NCBI GenBank assembly: GCA_003524435.1
Contig: DQHP01000008.1
Coordinates: 1-10,352 of the forward strand
From: Microbacterium sp.
GTDB taxonomy: Bacteria > Actinomycetota > Actinomycetes > Actinomycetales > Microbacteriaceae
Reading direction: 5' to 3'
DNA: 10,352 nt
Part shown: one piece after another, positions 6,010-10,352 of the stretch
Layout: every line of letters starts with the position of its first letter
Position numbering within the stretch: position 1 is the first letter of the stretch
Translations under genes and position numbers: made by a program
Notes under the pieces: model-generated
Told to the model about the DNA's origin: nothing
Databases searched by the model: none
Seen by the model: only the letters and a program-made list of their open reading frames with translations

Positions 6010-6137
6010 TGTCCGGTATCGCTCTTATATTCCAAGTCATCGTCCCGACTCTGAACCTGGTCGCACTCGTTTGGATCCTGGTTGAGGTTCGCGGACTGCG
6101 CCGGGCTCACTCTCCAAAGGCAGACCGGGGCGATTGA
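6009..6137 (+). CDS. 42-aa single-pass membrane peptide
   Basis: A short frame starting in the TGATG overlap with the secreted-protein gene, which argues for translational coupling. Residues about 3-27 (GIALIFQVIVPTLNLVALVWILVEV) are one hydrophobic helix. A basic tail (RGLRRAHSPKADRG) follows and would sit in the cytoplasm. GC-rich third codon positions support coding. It is too short to assign to a family. Pairing with a secreted protein suggests an immunity, anchoring or accessory role, but nothing in the sequence proves that. A hairpin 47 bp downstream could end this two-gene transcript. Confidence 0.55.
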   Translation: MSGIALIFQVIVPTLNLVALVWILVEVRGLRRAHSPKADRGD

Positions 6138-6444
6138 ACGCCCACACCACCGTGACGTAGTCCCCACAGAAATGGGTGGTGATGCCCCGGCTGACTCTCA
6201 GCTGGGGCGTCACCACGTTGCCGCAGTGCGTGCCGGATGATTTGTCCGTTGTCGCCGCCGTAAAATCCGCACTCGCCACGCCAGATGCGGGGTCTTCATG
6301 ATGAGATTCGACAGCGTCGACGATCTCAGCGACCGTCGGCCCGAGAAGCTGATTATAGATTGGTTGATCGACCATGAAGGAAACGTCATCGCTAGCGCGA
6401 AAGGGATCTCCACAGTAATTCCACTCCCACCGGCTCAACCACAC
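6037..6444 (-). CDS. Possible hypothetical protein (uncertain)
   Basis: A minus-strand frame from a GTG at 6444, or an ATG at 6375, to 6037. Between about 6300 and 6140 nearly every codon ends in G or C, and the residues (SGTHCGNVVTPQLRV, then HFCGDYVTVVWAFNR) look protein-like, with several Cys and aromatic residues. The last ~33 codons are antisense to the 42-aa membrane peptide and lose that codon bias, so the natural 3' end may have been lost or the tail may be accidental. No ribosome binding site is visible. I do not recognise a family. It lies between the secreted-protein pair and core site D. It could be a truncated gene. Confidence 0.35.
   Translation of the reverse strand: MWLSRWEWNYCGDPFRASDDVSFMVDQPIYNQLLGPTVAEIVDAVESHHEDPASGVASADFTAATTDKSSGTHCGNVVTPQLRVSRGITTHFCGDYVTVVWAFNRPGLPLESEPGAVREPQPGSKRVRPGSESGR
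6184..6208 (+). terminator. Hairpin, possible terminator of the secreted-protein pair
   Basis: GCCCCGGCTGA (6184-6194) pairs with TCAGCTGGGGC (6198-6208) across a CTC loop: an 11-bp stem with one G-U pair. No T-tract follows on either strand, so it is not a canonical Rho-independent terminator. It also lies within a possible minus-strand coding frame. Confidence 0.4.
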
Positions 6445-6528
6445 CCGTTGCTTAGCCCTGCATGCACACGATACAGCGGGAGAGGTGCAGAACTATCCGC
6501 TTGTGCTCCAGGGTGACCGCCGGTTCTG

Positions 6529-6556
6529 CGTCTCCTATCCCATGGGATACGAGACG
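6529..6556 (+). repeat. Core recombination site D (28 bp, centre AT)
   Basis: Left arm CGTCTCCTATC, centre CCATGG, right arm GATACGAGACG, with AT at 6542-6543. No extra half-site at the 16-bp offset on either side. The next core (E) begins only 48 bp further on, with no gene between. Confidence 0.8.
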
Positions 6557-6604
6557 CCTCTCTGCGAATCGGATGGTGTTCACCCTCAAGCGGCGGCGGT
6601 GAGA

Positions 6605-6632
6605 CGTCTCACATCGCTAGGGTTTTGAGACA
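6605..6632 (+). repeat. Core recombination site E (28 bp, centre TA)
   Basis: Left arm CGTCTCACATC, centre GCTAGG, right arm GTTTTGAGACA, with TA at 6618-6619. As at site A, an inverted half-site overlaps the left edge and makes the palindrome GTGAGACGTCTCAC (6599-6612). A and E are therefore the same subtype in the same orientation. Confidence 0.8.
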
Positions 6633-6674
6633 GCTTCAGCGCCGAGGTCCGTCGACGCTCAAATTCGTGCAAAC

Positions 6675-6691
6675 CGGCCGCGAATCGGCCG
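6675..6691 (-). terminator. Weak terminator-like hairpin after the HIT gene
   Basis: CGGCCG pairs with itself across a 5-bp loop (6675-6680 and 6686-6691). On the minus strand it lies 7 bp after the HIT stop codon and is followed by GTTTG, a very short T-tract. Plausible but weak. Confidence 0.35.
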
Positions 6692-6698
6692 AGAATGC

Positions 6699-7175
6699 TT
6701 ACCCCGCGCTGCTTGACTGCTCATCCCAGGAATGCCGGAGTGTTCGTGCGTCCTCTCGGAGCGCGAGCGGCGAATGATCGTCCGATCTGTCGGAGATGTC
6801 GACGTTGCGTTTCGGATCATCTGAAGAGTGTTGCGGGAATACGTGGCAATGCAGATGGGGCATGCGATGCCCCATGACGAGGTAGTCGATCTTGCGCGGG
6901 TCGAATACTGCTTGGATTGCGCGGCCGGCGCGTTGTGCGTCGGCCCAGAACGCGCTCAGCTGCTCGGGTGAAAGCTCGCCCACGTCGGTGACGTGCTCGC
7001 GGAGGATTACGATGCAGTACCCGCGGTGTGCCTGATTCCGTGCAATACGCACATGAGTAGTCGCGGTCGATGCGACCAGGGTACTGTGCTCGTTCTCGTC
7101 CAAGTGCGCATCGGCACACATGCCGCACGTGAGCGGATCCGTAAGCGCCGCCCACTCGTTCTCAGACCACCACAT
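6699..7175 (-). CDS. HIT-family nucleotide hydrolase/transferase (158 aa)
   Basis: Histidine-triad protein; the family hydrolyses or transfers nucleoside monophosphates (AMP-lysine, Ap4A and related substrates) through a nucleotidylated His. The triad HLHCHVF lies at residues 107-113, preceded by a typical DYLVMGHRMPHLH strand. CGMC (C17, C20) near the N-terminus may bind zinc, as in several HIT proteins. The core HIT domain covers about residues 15-120, and the last ~40 residues are a charged extension. The ATG at 7175 is preferred over an adjacent GTG at 7178; no clear ribosome binding site is present. It follows the GNAT gene by 75 bp on the same strand, so the two likely share a transcript. 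The pair sits between core sites E and G. Confidence 0.85.
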   Translation of the reverse strand: MWWSENEWAALTDPLTCGMCADAHLDENEHSTLVASTATTHVRIARNQAHRGYCIVILREHVTDVGELSPEQLSAFWADAQRAGRAIQAVFDPRKIDYLVMGHRMPHLHCHVFPQHSSDDPKRNVDISDRSDDHSPLALREDARTLRHSWDEQSSSAG

Positions 7176-7250
7176 CACGCAATCGTAATTGGTAGCTCCA
7201 CTGCCGCTAGACCGGCGCAGGAGCGATCAAACGCGGGATTCAACGATCGA

Positions 7251-7703
7251 CTATTGCGAGACCGGCGGCGGCGTGAACCGAAGCGCGTTCGTCTCACGCC
7301 GTACGAATCCAACCGATTCATACAGTCGCAGTGCCGACTCGCGTGACGGCCTCGACGTGAGGTCGAGAGTGCGGAGCCCGCGATCGGTCGCCATCTCCGT
7401 CATCCGCACGAGCAGCGCTCGGGCGATCCCCTTCCCGCGCATCGTCTCGTCGACCACCACGTCTTCCACATGACCCCGTACTCCTGAAGGCAGCGGGAAG
7501 GTCACGAAAGTCGCGGCACCCACGATGCGCCCGCCTGCTCGGACGACAAGCAATTCAGTTGCGTCGTGGGCTACGATCGCGGCGAGCCGATCCTGGTCAA
7601 AAGTTGCCGTCTTCGACAGTTGCCCGAGCAGATGCGAGACGTCGGACGCATCGGCGTCAGTGACTGAAGAAAGGGCTTCGACGTCGGGCAGCAACTCACT
7701 CAT
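7251..7703 (-). CDS. GNAT-family N-acetyltransferase (150 aa)
   Basis: Acetyl-CoA-dependent acyltransferase; acceptor unknown. The GNAT core is complete: HVEDVVVDETMRGKGIARALL (residues 78-98) gives beta-4 and the acetyl-CoA pyrophosphate loop R89-G-K-G-I-A94 (Q/RxxGxG/A). The C-terminal LTSRPSRESALRLYESVGF motif of the family follows at about 115-133. Length is normal. On the minus strand a TATGTT hexamer lies 6 bp upstream of the ATG, so it could be leaderless; the -35 region is poor. First gene of a GNAT-HIT pair between sites E and G, starting 76 bp from core G. GNAT cargo is common in mobile gene collections, but substrate cannot be predicted. Confidence 0.88.
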   Translation of the reverse strand: MSELLPDVEALSSVTDADASDVSHLLGQLSKTATFDQDRLAAIVAHDATELLVVRAGGRIVGAATFVTFPLPSGVRGHVEDVVVDETMRGKGIARALLVRMTEMATDRGLRTLDLTSRPSRESALRLYESVGFVRRETNALRFTPPPVSQ

Positions 7704-7763
7704 CCCAACAACATAAGTGCCAACGATAGCGGCGCGGTGAAATATAGATCAGTGTGTTCGATC

Positions 7764-7807
7764 TGTCTCGCAACTCAACCGTCTCGTAACCCATGGGATA
7801 CGAGACA
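7764..7807 (+). repeat. Core recombination site G (28 bp, centre AT) with upstream half-site
   Basis: The core at 7780-7807 has left arm CGTCTCGTAAC, centre CCATGG and right arm GATACGAGACA, with AT at 7793-7794. A direct half-site TGTCTCGCAAC lies at 7764-7774 with a 5-bp spacer (TCAAC), as at B and C. It is the last core of the array, 34 bp inside the right arm. Confidence 0.8.
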
Positions 7808-7841
7808 GTCGCCCCACCTCGCGCGATCGGCTGACGCACAC

Positions 7842-7985
7842 GAGTGTTGAGGACTTCGGACAGAAGTGCCGATGACTTCGGACATTGAGAGCCGAGCTTG
7901 CAAACTCACCATCCATCGCGAGTCTCACATCTTTGTCTCGCAACCTGCCGGGCAAACCGAGGTACGCAACCTTAGTTGCGAGACA
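7842..7985 (-). repeat. Right array arm (inverted copy of 3386-3504)
   Basis: On the minus strand from 7985: half-site TGTCTCGCAAC then TAAGG (also shared with the left arm), inverted half-site GTTGCGAGACA (7944-7934), a 2-bp gap, then GATGTGAGACT (7931-7921). These are the same parts and spacing as the left arm. It ends with the 21-bp sequence at 7862-7842, which is identical to 3484-3504 in inverted orientation. It is 25 bp longer than the left arm because a second TGTCCGAAGTC copy (7887-7866) is inserted. Sequence between the half-sites has diverged strongly. Confidence 0.75.
7866..7887 (-). repeat. TGTCCGAAGTC motif, type 2, right copy
   Basis: Inverted relative of 2673-2694 (20 of 22 positions). 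It lies in tandem with the type 1 motif at 7842-7862, the two TGTCCGAAGTC cores being 22 bp apart. Confidence 0.55.
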
Positions 7986-8031
7986 ACCGATAACGATCGA
8001 TTTCAGCGCAGCTCTGCGCCAGGCTGGGCAC

Positions 8032-8394
8032 ATGAACCATGCTCTCCTGCAAGAACTTGAAGAATCACTTCTGACAGCTGCGGTGCGGACTGACCATGAA
8101 CGGTTGCTGGCGCTCCTGCACGATGACTTCATCGGGGTAGGTCGTTCGGGCCGCCGTTGGACCCGTGCAGAGATTGTGGAGTCGTTGGCGGACGAGAGAG
8201 AGCGACAGACACCATCCACCGACGAGTGGAGCTTCATCACCCTCAGCCCCACCCTGACGCTATTGACGTACCGCATATCCGGGCTCGAGTCTGACAGTCG
8301 GCATGCATCCGTCTGGGACACGGCGGACGAGGTTCCTCGCATGAGGTTTCACCAGGGCACGCCTATCGTTATCGACACCAGCCTGTTTGACTGA
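8032..8394 (+). CDS. DUF4440 / NTF2-like domain protein (120 aa)
   Basis: Small alpha+beta cone-fold protein. LQELEESLLTAAVRTDHERLLALLHDDFIGVGRSGRRWTRAEIVESL (residues 5-51) is the N-terminal helix-helix-strand pattern of the DUF4440/SnoaL-like group, which includes enzymes and ligand-binding proteins of many functions. The later part (LTLLTYRIS, then SVWDTADEVPRMRFHQGTPI) supplies the remaining strands; the Trp and RMRFHQGTP ending is usual for the family. The start at 8032 was chosen because the longer frame to 7885 reads through the right arm. The ribosome binding site is weak. It lies just outside the right array arm and 4 bp before the next gene, so the two are probably co-transcribed. 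Biochemical role unknown. Confidence 0.72.
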   Translation: MNHALLQELEESLLTAAVRTDHERLLALLHDDFIGVGRSGRRWTRAEIVESLADERERQTPSTDEWSFITLSPTLTLLTYRISGLESDSRHASVWDTADEVPRMRFHQGTPIVIDTSLFD

Positions 8395-8398
8395 GGGC

Positions 8399-8734
8399 AT
8401 GAGCAAAGTGAACGTCGAGCGCCCAAAGGTGGTGTGCCTATGCGGTTCTCTTCGCTTTCAGCGCTTGTTCGATTTGGAACGGAAGAGGCTGACGACACGC
8501 GGCGTCATCGTGCTCGCCCCGGAGCCGGTTGACAGTGAACCGACTGCGAGTATGCGTGCTGCTCTCGGTGAGTTGCATCTGAGACGGATCGACCTCGCTG
8601 ATGAGATTCGTGTCGTTAGCGAAGGCGGTTACATCGGGGAGGCGACTCGTCGCGAGATCCTGTACGCACGCGCGGCGCAGAAGGTCGTCAGCGGGGTGGA
8701 AGCGAACCTCGTCCTCCTCGCGCCGTTCGCGTAG
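8399..8734 (+). CDS. Nucleoside 2-deoxyribosyltransferase-like / DUF4406-like protein (111 aa)
   Basis: Resembles the short cytosolic proteins of the nucleoside 2-deoxyribosyltransferase superfamily that are common in phages and mobile elements. The first strand VVCLCGSLRFQRLF (residues 11-24) matches the CGS-x-RF signature. LHLRRIDLADEIRVVSEGGYIGEATRREILYA (59-90) matches the conserved LHLRKIDLAD...GGYIGEST-x-x-E block, whose Glu is the likely catalytic residue. The middle is shorter than usual and the C-terminus stops early, so it may be a compact or slightly truncated member. The ATG at 8399 has GAGGG just upstream; a TTG at 8387 overlapping the previous stop is the alternative. Substrate unknown; the family covers nucleotide salvage and base exchange. 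Confidence 0.68.
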   Translation: MSKVNVERPKVVCLCGSLRFQRLFDLERKRLTTRGVIVLAPEPVDSEPTASMRAALGELHLRRIDLADEIRVVSEGGYIGEATRREILYARAAQKVVSGVEANLVLLAPFA

Positions 8735-8785
8735 TAGTTCCGACGAACGTTGTCGGCGTCCCGCTTGGGCTCCGGCGTAATGCGA

Positions 8786-8812
8786 GCCGCAAACGATCGT
8801 TTTCGGCAGGCC
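8786..8812. repeat. 27-bp direct repeat, right copy (candidate island boundary)
   Basis: Same layout as 2628-2654: GCCG, a one-base change, AAACGATCGTTT (8791-8802), then CGGC and AGGCC. It lies 13 bp beyond the stop codon of the histidine kinase. As RNA it could form only a short stem with a GATC loop and has no T-tract, so it is a poor terminator. Confidence 0.6.
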
Positions 8813-8825
8813 AACGGGGTTCGCC

Positions 8826-9749
8826 TCAATAACGAACTGAGGCGGTCACGCGCGTTCCCTCCCCGGGTGCCGACTGAACATCCACGTCACCGTTGATCGC
8901 TTCCAGACGATGTGCGAGGTGCGAGAGGCCGCCGATGCCATCCTCATCAACGATGAAGCCGGGGCCATCGTCGCGGATCGACACCGTGACGCGGCCGCCT
9001 CGCATCCGCGCATCGATCGAGATCTGGGCACCCTTAGCGTGCTTTCGCGCATTGCTCACCGCTTCCAGCGCGATGAAATAGAGAGCGGATTCGACCGCGG
9101 GCATAAGGCGGGGAAGCTCAGCGCGCACGCTGAGGGCGGGCCCGGTCAGGGAGTGAAGCGCACCGTTGAGCCCGCCGGCTGCCAGCGTGTGCGGGAGCAC
9201 CCCACGCGCGGTCGCGACGAGCACTTGCTCTGCCGAATCCAACTTTGAGCGCACGCTATCGCGGCGTTGCTCCCCACCAGAATCGCCGTCCTGATGGTCG
9301 GCCATCGCTACGGCCAACTGCAGTGCGACGAGGTGCTGCTGCGCCCCGTCATGCAGATGTCGTTCCAGGTCCCGTCGTTCCTGTGCCATATCGACGCTCG
9401 CGTGCCAGCGGGCATCGTCAAGGCGATGCACGGCGTCATTGCGGAGGCGTTGCGCGCTCTCGGCAGCTTCGGTAAACGCTAACGGTTCAAGCAAGACAAG
9501 CAGCGGCTGCCACTGCTGTGCGGTGAGCATCGCCGAGGCGGGCGCAAGGGCAATCGTGATCTCGGGGTCTGAGCTCAACGAACAGTGAGCGCGATCCGCG
9601 ATCCGGCGTCCCGGCGCTGACCATTCGTATCGGCGGGTCGCCACCGTGAGCTCGCACCATTGCGCGCGAAGTGTCTCTCCGACGATCTGGATGAGGCGCT
9701 GAGGGGCGGCATCATCGGCAGTGAAGGCTGCGGCCAAGGCCGATGCCAT
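8826..9749 (-). CDS. Cytosolic sensor histidine kinase, HisKA_3/NarL type (307 aa)
   Basis: Two-component sensor kinase that autophosphorylates on His. The dimerisation helix has ERRDLERHLHDGAQQHLVALQLA, with His and Asp of LHDGAQQ (about residues 133-134 from this start) as the phosphorylation site of the HisKA_3 class. The ATPase domain follows: N-box EAVSNARKHA, G1 box RDDGPGF, GIGGLSHLAHRLEAINGDV and G2 box GEGTRV. No transmembrane segment is visible. The N-terminal ~115 residues could be a divergent sensor domain. I prefer the ATG at 9749, with AGAGGGA 7 bp upstream, over the ATG at 9767, which lacks a ribosome binding site. It follows coaBC closely on the same strand. No response regulator is in the window; it would be expected to lie elsewhere. 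Confidence 0.85.
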   Translation of the reverse strand: MASALAAAFTADDAAPQRLIQIVGETLRAQWCELTVATRRYEWSAPGRRIADRAHCSLSSDPEITIALAPASAMLTAQQWQPLLVLLEPLAFTEAAESAQRLRNDAVHRLDDARWHASVDMAQERRDLERHLHDGAQQHLVALQLAVAMADHQDGDSGGEQRRDSVRSKLDSAEQVLVATARGVLPHTLAAGGLNGALHSLTGPALSVRAELPRLMPAVESALYFIALEAVSNARKHAKGAQISIDARMRGGRVTVSIRDDGPGFIVDEDGIGGLSHLAHRLEAINGDVDVQSAPGEGTRVTASVRY

Positions 9750-9776
9750 TACCTGTTCCCTCTTCATGCTGTGAGG

Positions 9777-10352
9777 CTATCCGCGCGCTGCGACGATCGC
9801 ATCCCAGATCGCCGCAGCGACCTCGCTCTTCGGCCCCTCGGCACTGGCAACGATCGCTCCGCTGGCACCGATGATCTCGACGGCGTTGTGTGAGCGCTCA
9901 AAGCCGTGCTCGGCATCGGCAAGGTTCACGGCAAGCAGATCGACACCTTTGCGCTCACGTTTGCGGCGTGCGCGGTCGCGACGTTCATCTGGGTCGCGCA
10001 GGGTCTCGGCGGCGAAGGCAACGATTGTCTGCGCGTCGGGAGCAGAACCTGTGGCGCGTGCCGCGGCGAGCGCCGCGACGATGTCTTCGTTTTCGACAAG
10101 TTCGATGCTCGCGAGCTTCCCGCTCTCCTTCGTGAGCTTATGTCCCGCGGCGTCTGCCGGGCGATAGTCAGCAACCGCGGCCGCCATGATCACGACGTCG
10201 GCATGCGCGGCAGCATCCTTCATCTCGGTTCCGAGTTCTGCGGCCGTCCCTGCTGTGCGGACGGTGACGTGCGGATGCCGCGCCGCTGACAGGACATCCC
10301 CACCGATGTTCGCCGCGACCAGTTCGACCTCGGCGCCGCGCGCCGCTGCCTC
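9777..10352 (-). CDS. coaBC: CoaBC, phosphopantothenate-cysteine ligase domain, C-terminal 191 residues (5' part beyond window)
   Basis: Bifunctional coenzyme A biosynthesis enzyme. The CoaB domain visible here joins 4'-phosphopantothenate to cysteine using a nucleotide triphosphate; the upstream CoaC decarboxylase domain is outside the window. The frame is open to the right edge. Recognisable parts are EVELVAANIG, VVIMAAAVADYRP with the conserved A-V-A-D-Y/F-R-P motif, KLTKESGK with the catalytic Lys of the K-x-K/KL-K loop, and VAFAAET. The C-terminal DLLAVNLADAEHGFERSHNAVEII follows and contains the N-x-x-x/G-F-x-x-x-N-x-V pattern. The end is intact at 9777. A housekeeping gene, it marks chromosomal flank on this side of the island. 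Confidence 0.93.
   Translation of the reverse strand, partial: EAAARGAEVELVAANIGGDVLSAARHPHVTVRTAGTAAELGTEMKDAAAHADVVIMAAAVADYRPADAAGHKLTKESGKLASIELVENEDIVAALAAARATGSAPDAQTIVAFAAETLRDPDERRDRARRKRERKGVDLLAVNLADAEHGFERSHNAVEIIGASGAIVASAEGPKSEVAAAIWDAIVAARG

Noticed and set aside
3517..7807. dif-like XerC/XerD sites (11-6-11 layout)
   Set aside because: The 11-6-11 size fits, but arm sequences do not resemble dif, there are six copies, and the neighbouring recombinase is not XerC/D. Kept only as an alternative explanation.
3386..7985. Classical integron with attC sites
   Set aside because: No tyrosine integrase (IntI) is present in the window, and the half-sites lack the attC GTTRRRY/RYYYAAC ends. 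The recombinase is serine-type and the 28-bp cores with a 2-bp AT/TA centre fit resolvase crossover sites better.
3386..7985. CRISPR array
   Set aside because: Repeats are irregularly spaced from 76 bp to 1.8 kb with genes between them, and no cas genes are present.
7885..8031. N-terminal extension of the DUF4440-like protein
   Set aside because: Reads through the half-sites of the right array arm; the domain begins after the ATG at 8032.
8786..8812. Rho-independent terminator of the histidine kinase
   Set aside because: The palindrome lacks a usable loop and T-tract, and the same sequence occurs at 2628-2654 in the same orientation away from a gene end.

Overview
The window reads as high-GC Gram-positive (Actinomycetota) DNA, most likely Micrococcales/Microbacteriaceae. 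The signs are GC-rich codon use, a CsoR-type copper repressor that appears to be transcribed leaderless, a two-component kinase of the HisKA_3 type, and lipoprotein and secreted-protein signals typical of the phylum. The genus assignment is inference.

Layout. (1) 1-1582: a minus-strand copper module in the order csoR, a small HMA-domain protein, and a CopB-type P-type ATPase that runs off the left edge. A near-perfect CsoR operator sits inside the csoR promoter. (2) 1714-2529: a minus-strand APH-family phosphotransferase. (3) 2628-8812: a block bounded by two 27-bp direct repeats (25/27 identical) that behaves as an island. It starts with a minus-strand serine recombinase (2788-3369). It continues as an array of small, unrelated genes on both strands (3386-7985) and ends with two plus-strand genes, a DUF4440-like protein and a nucleoside 2-deoxyribosyltransferase-like protein. 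(4) 8826-10352: a minus-strand sensor histidine kinase directly downstream of the 3' part of coaBC, which runs off the right edge.

The array is the notable part. Between its genes lie six 28-bp near-palindromic core sites. Each has an 11-bp left arm (consensus YGTCTCVYAWC), a 6-bp centre (SCWWGG) and an 11-bp right arm. The arm resembles the TGTC..-ATAA-type half-site of Tn3/gamma-delta resolvase res sites, and the 28-bp length with a central 2-bp AT or TA fits a serine-resolvase crossover site. At each end of the array is an inverted, diverged copy of a longer arm (3386-3504 and 7842-7985). Each arm holds further half-sites spaced like resolvase accessory subsites, plus a 21-bp sequence that is identical in inverted orientation. 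The recombinase gene begins 16 bp outside the left arm. Taken together this looks like an integron-like cassette array, or an invertible region, run by a small serine recombinase rather than a tyrosine integrase.

Cargo within the array, left to right: an SdpI-like membrane protein; a small lipoprotein; a remnant of a subtilisin-like protease; a secreted 249-aa protein coupled by an overlapping TGATG to a 42-aa membrane peptide; a possible minus-strand hypothetical; and a GNAT acetyltransferase followed by a HIT-family protein. Apart from GNAT-HIT and the secreted protein/peptide pair there is no common pathway, which is what a cassette collection would look like.
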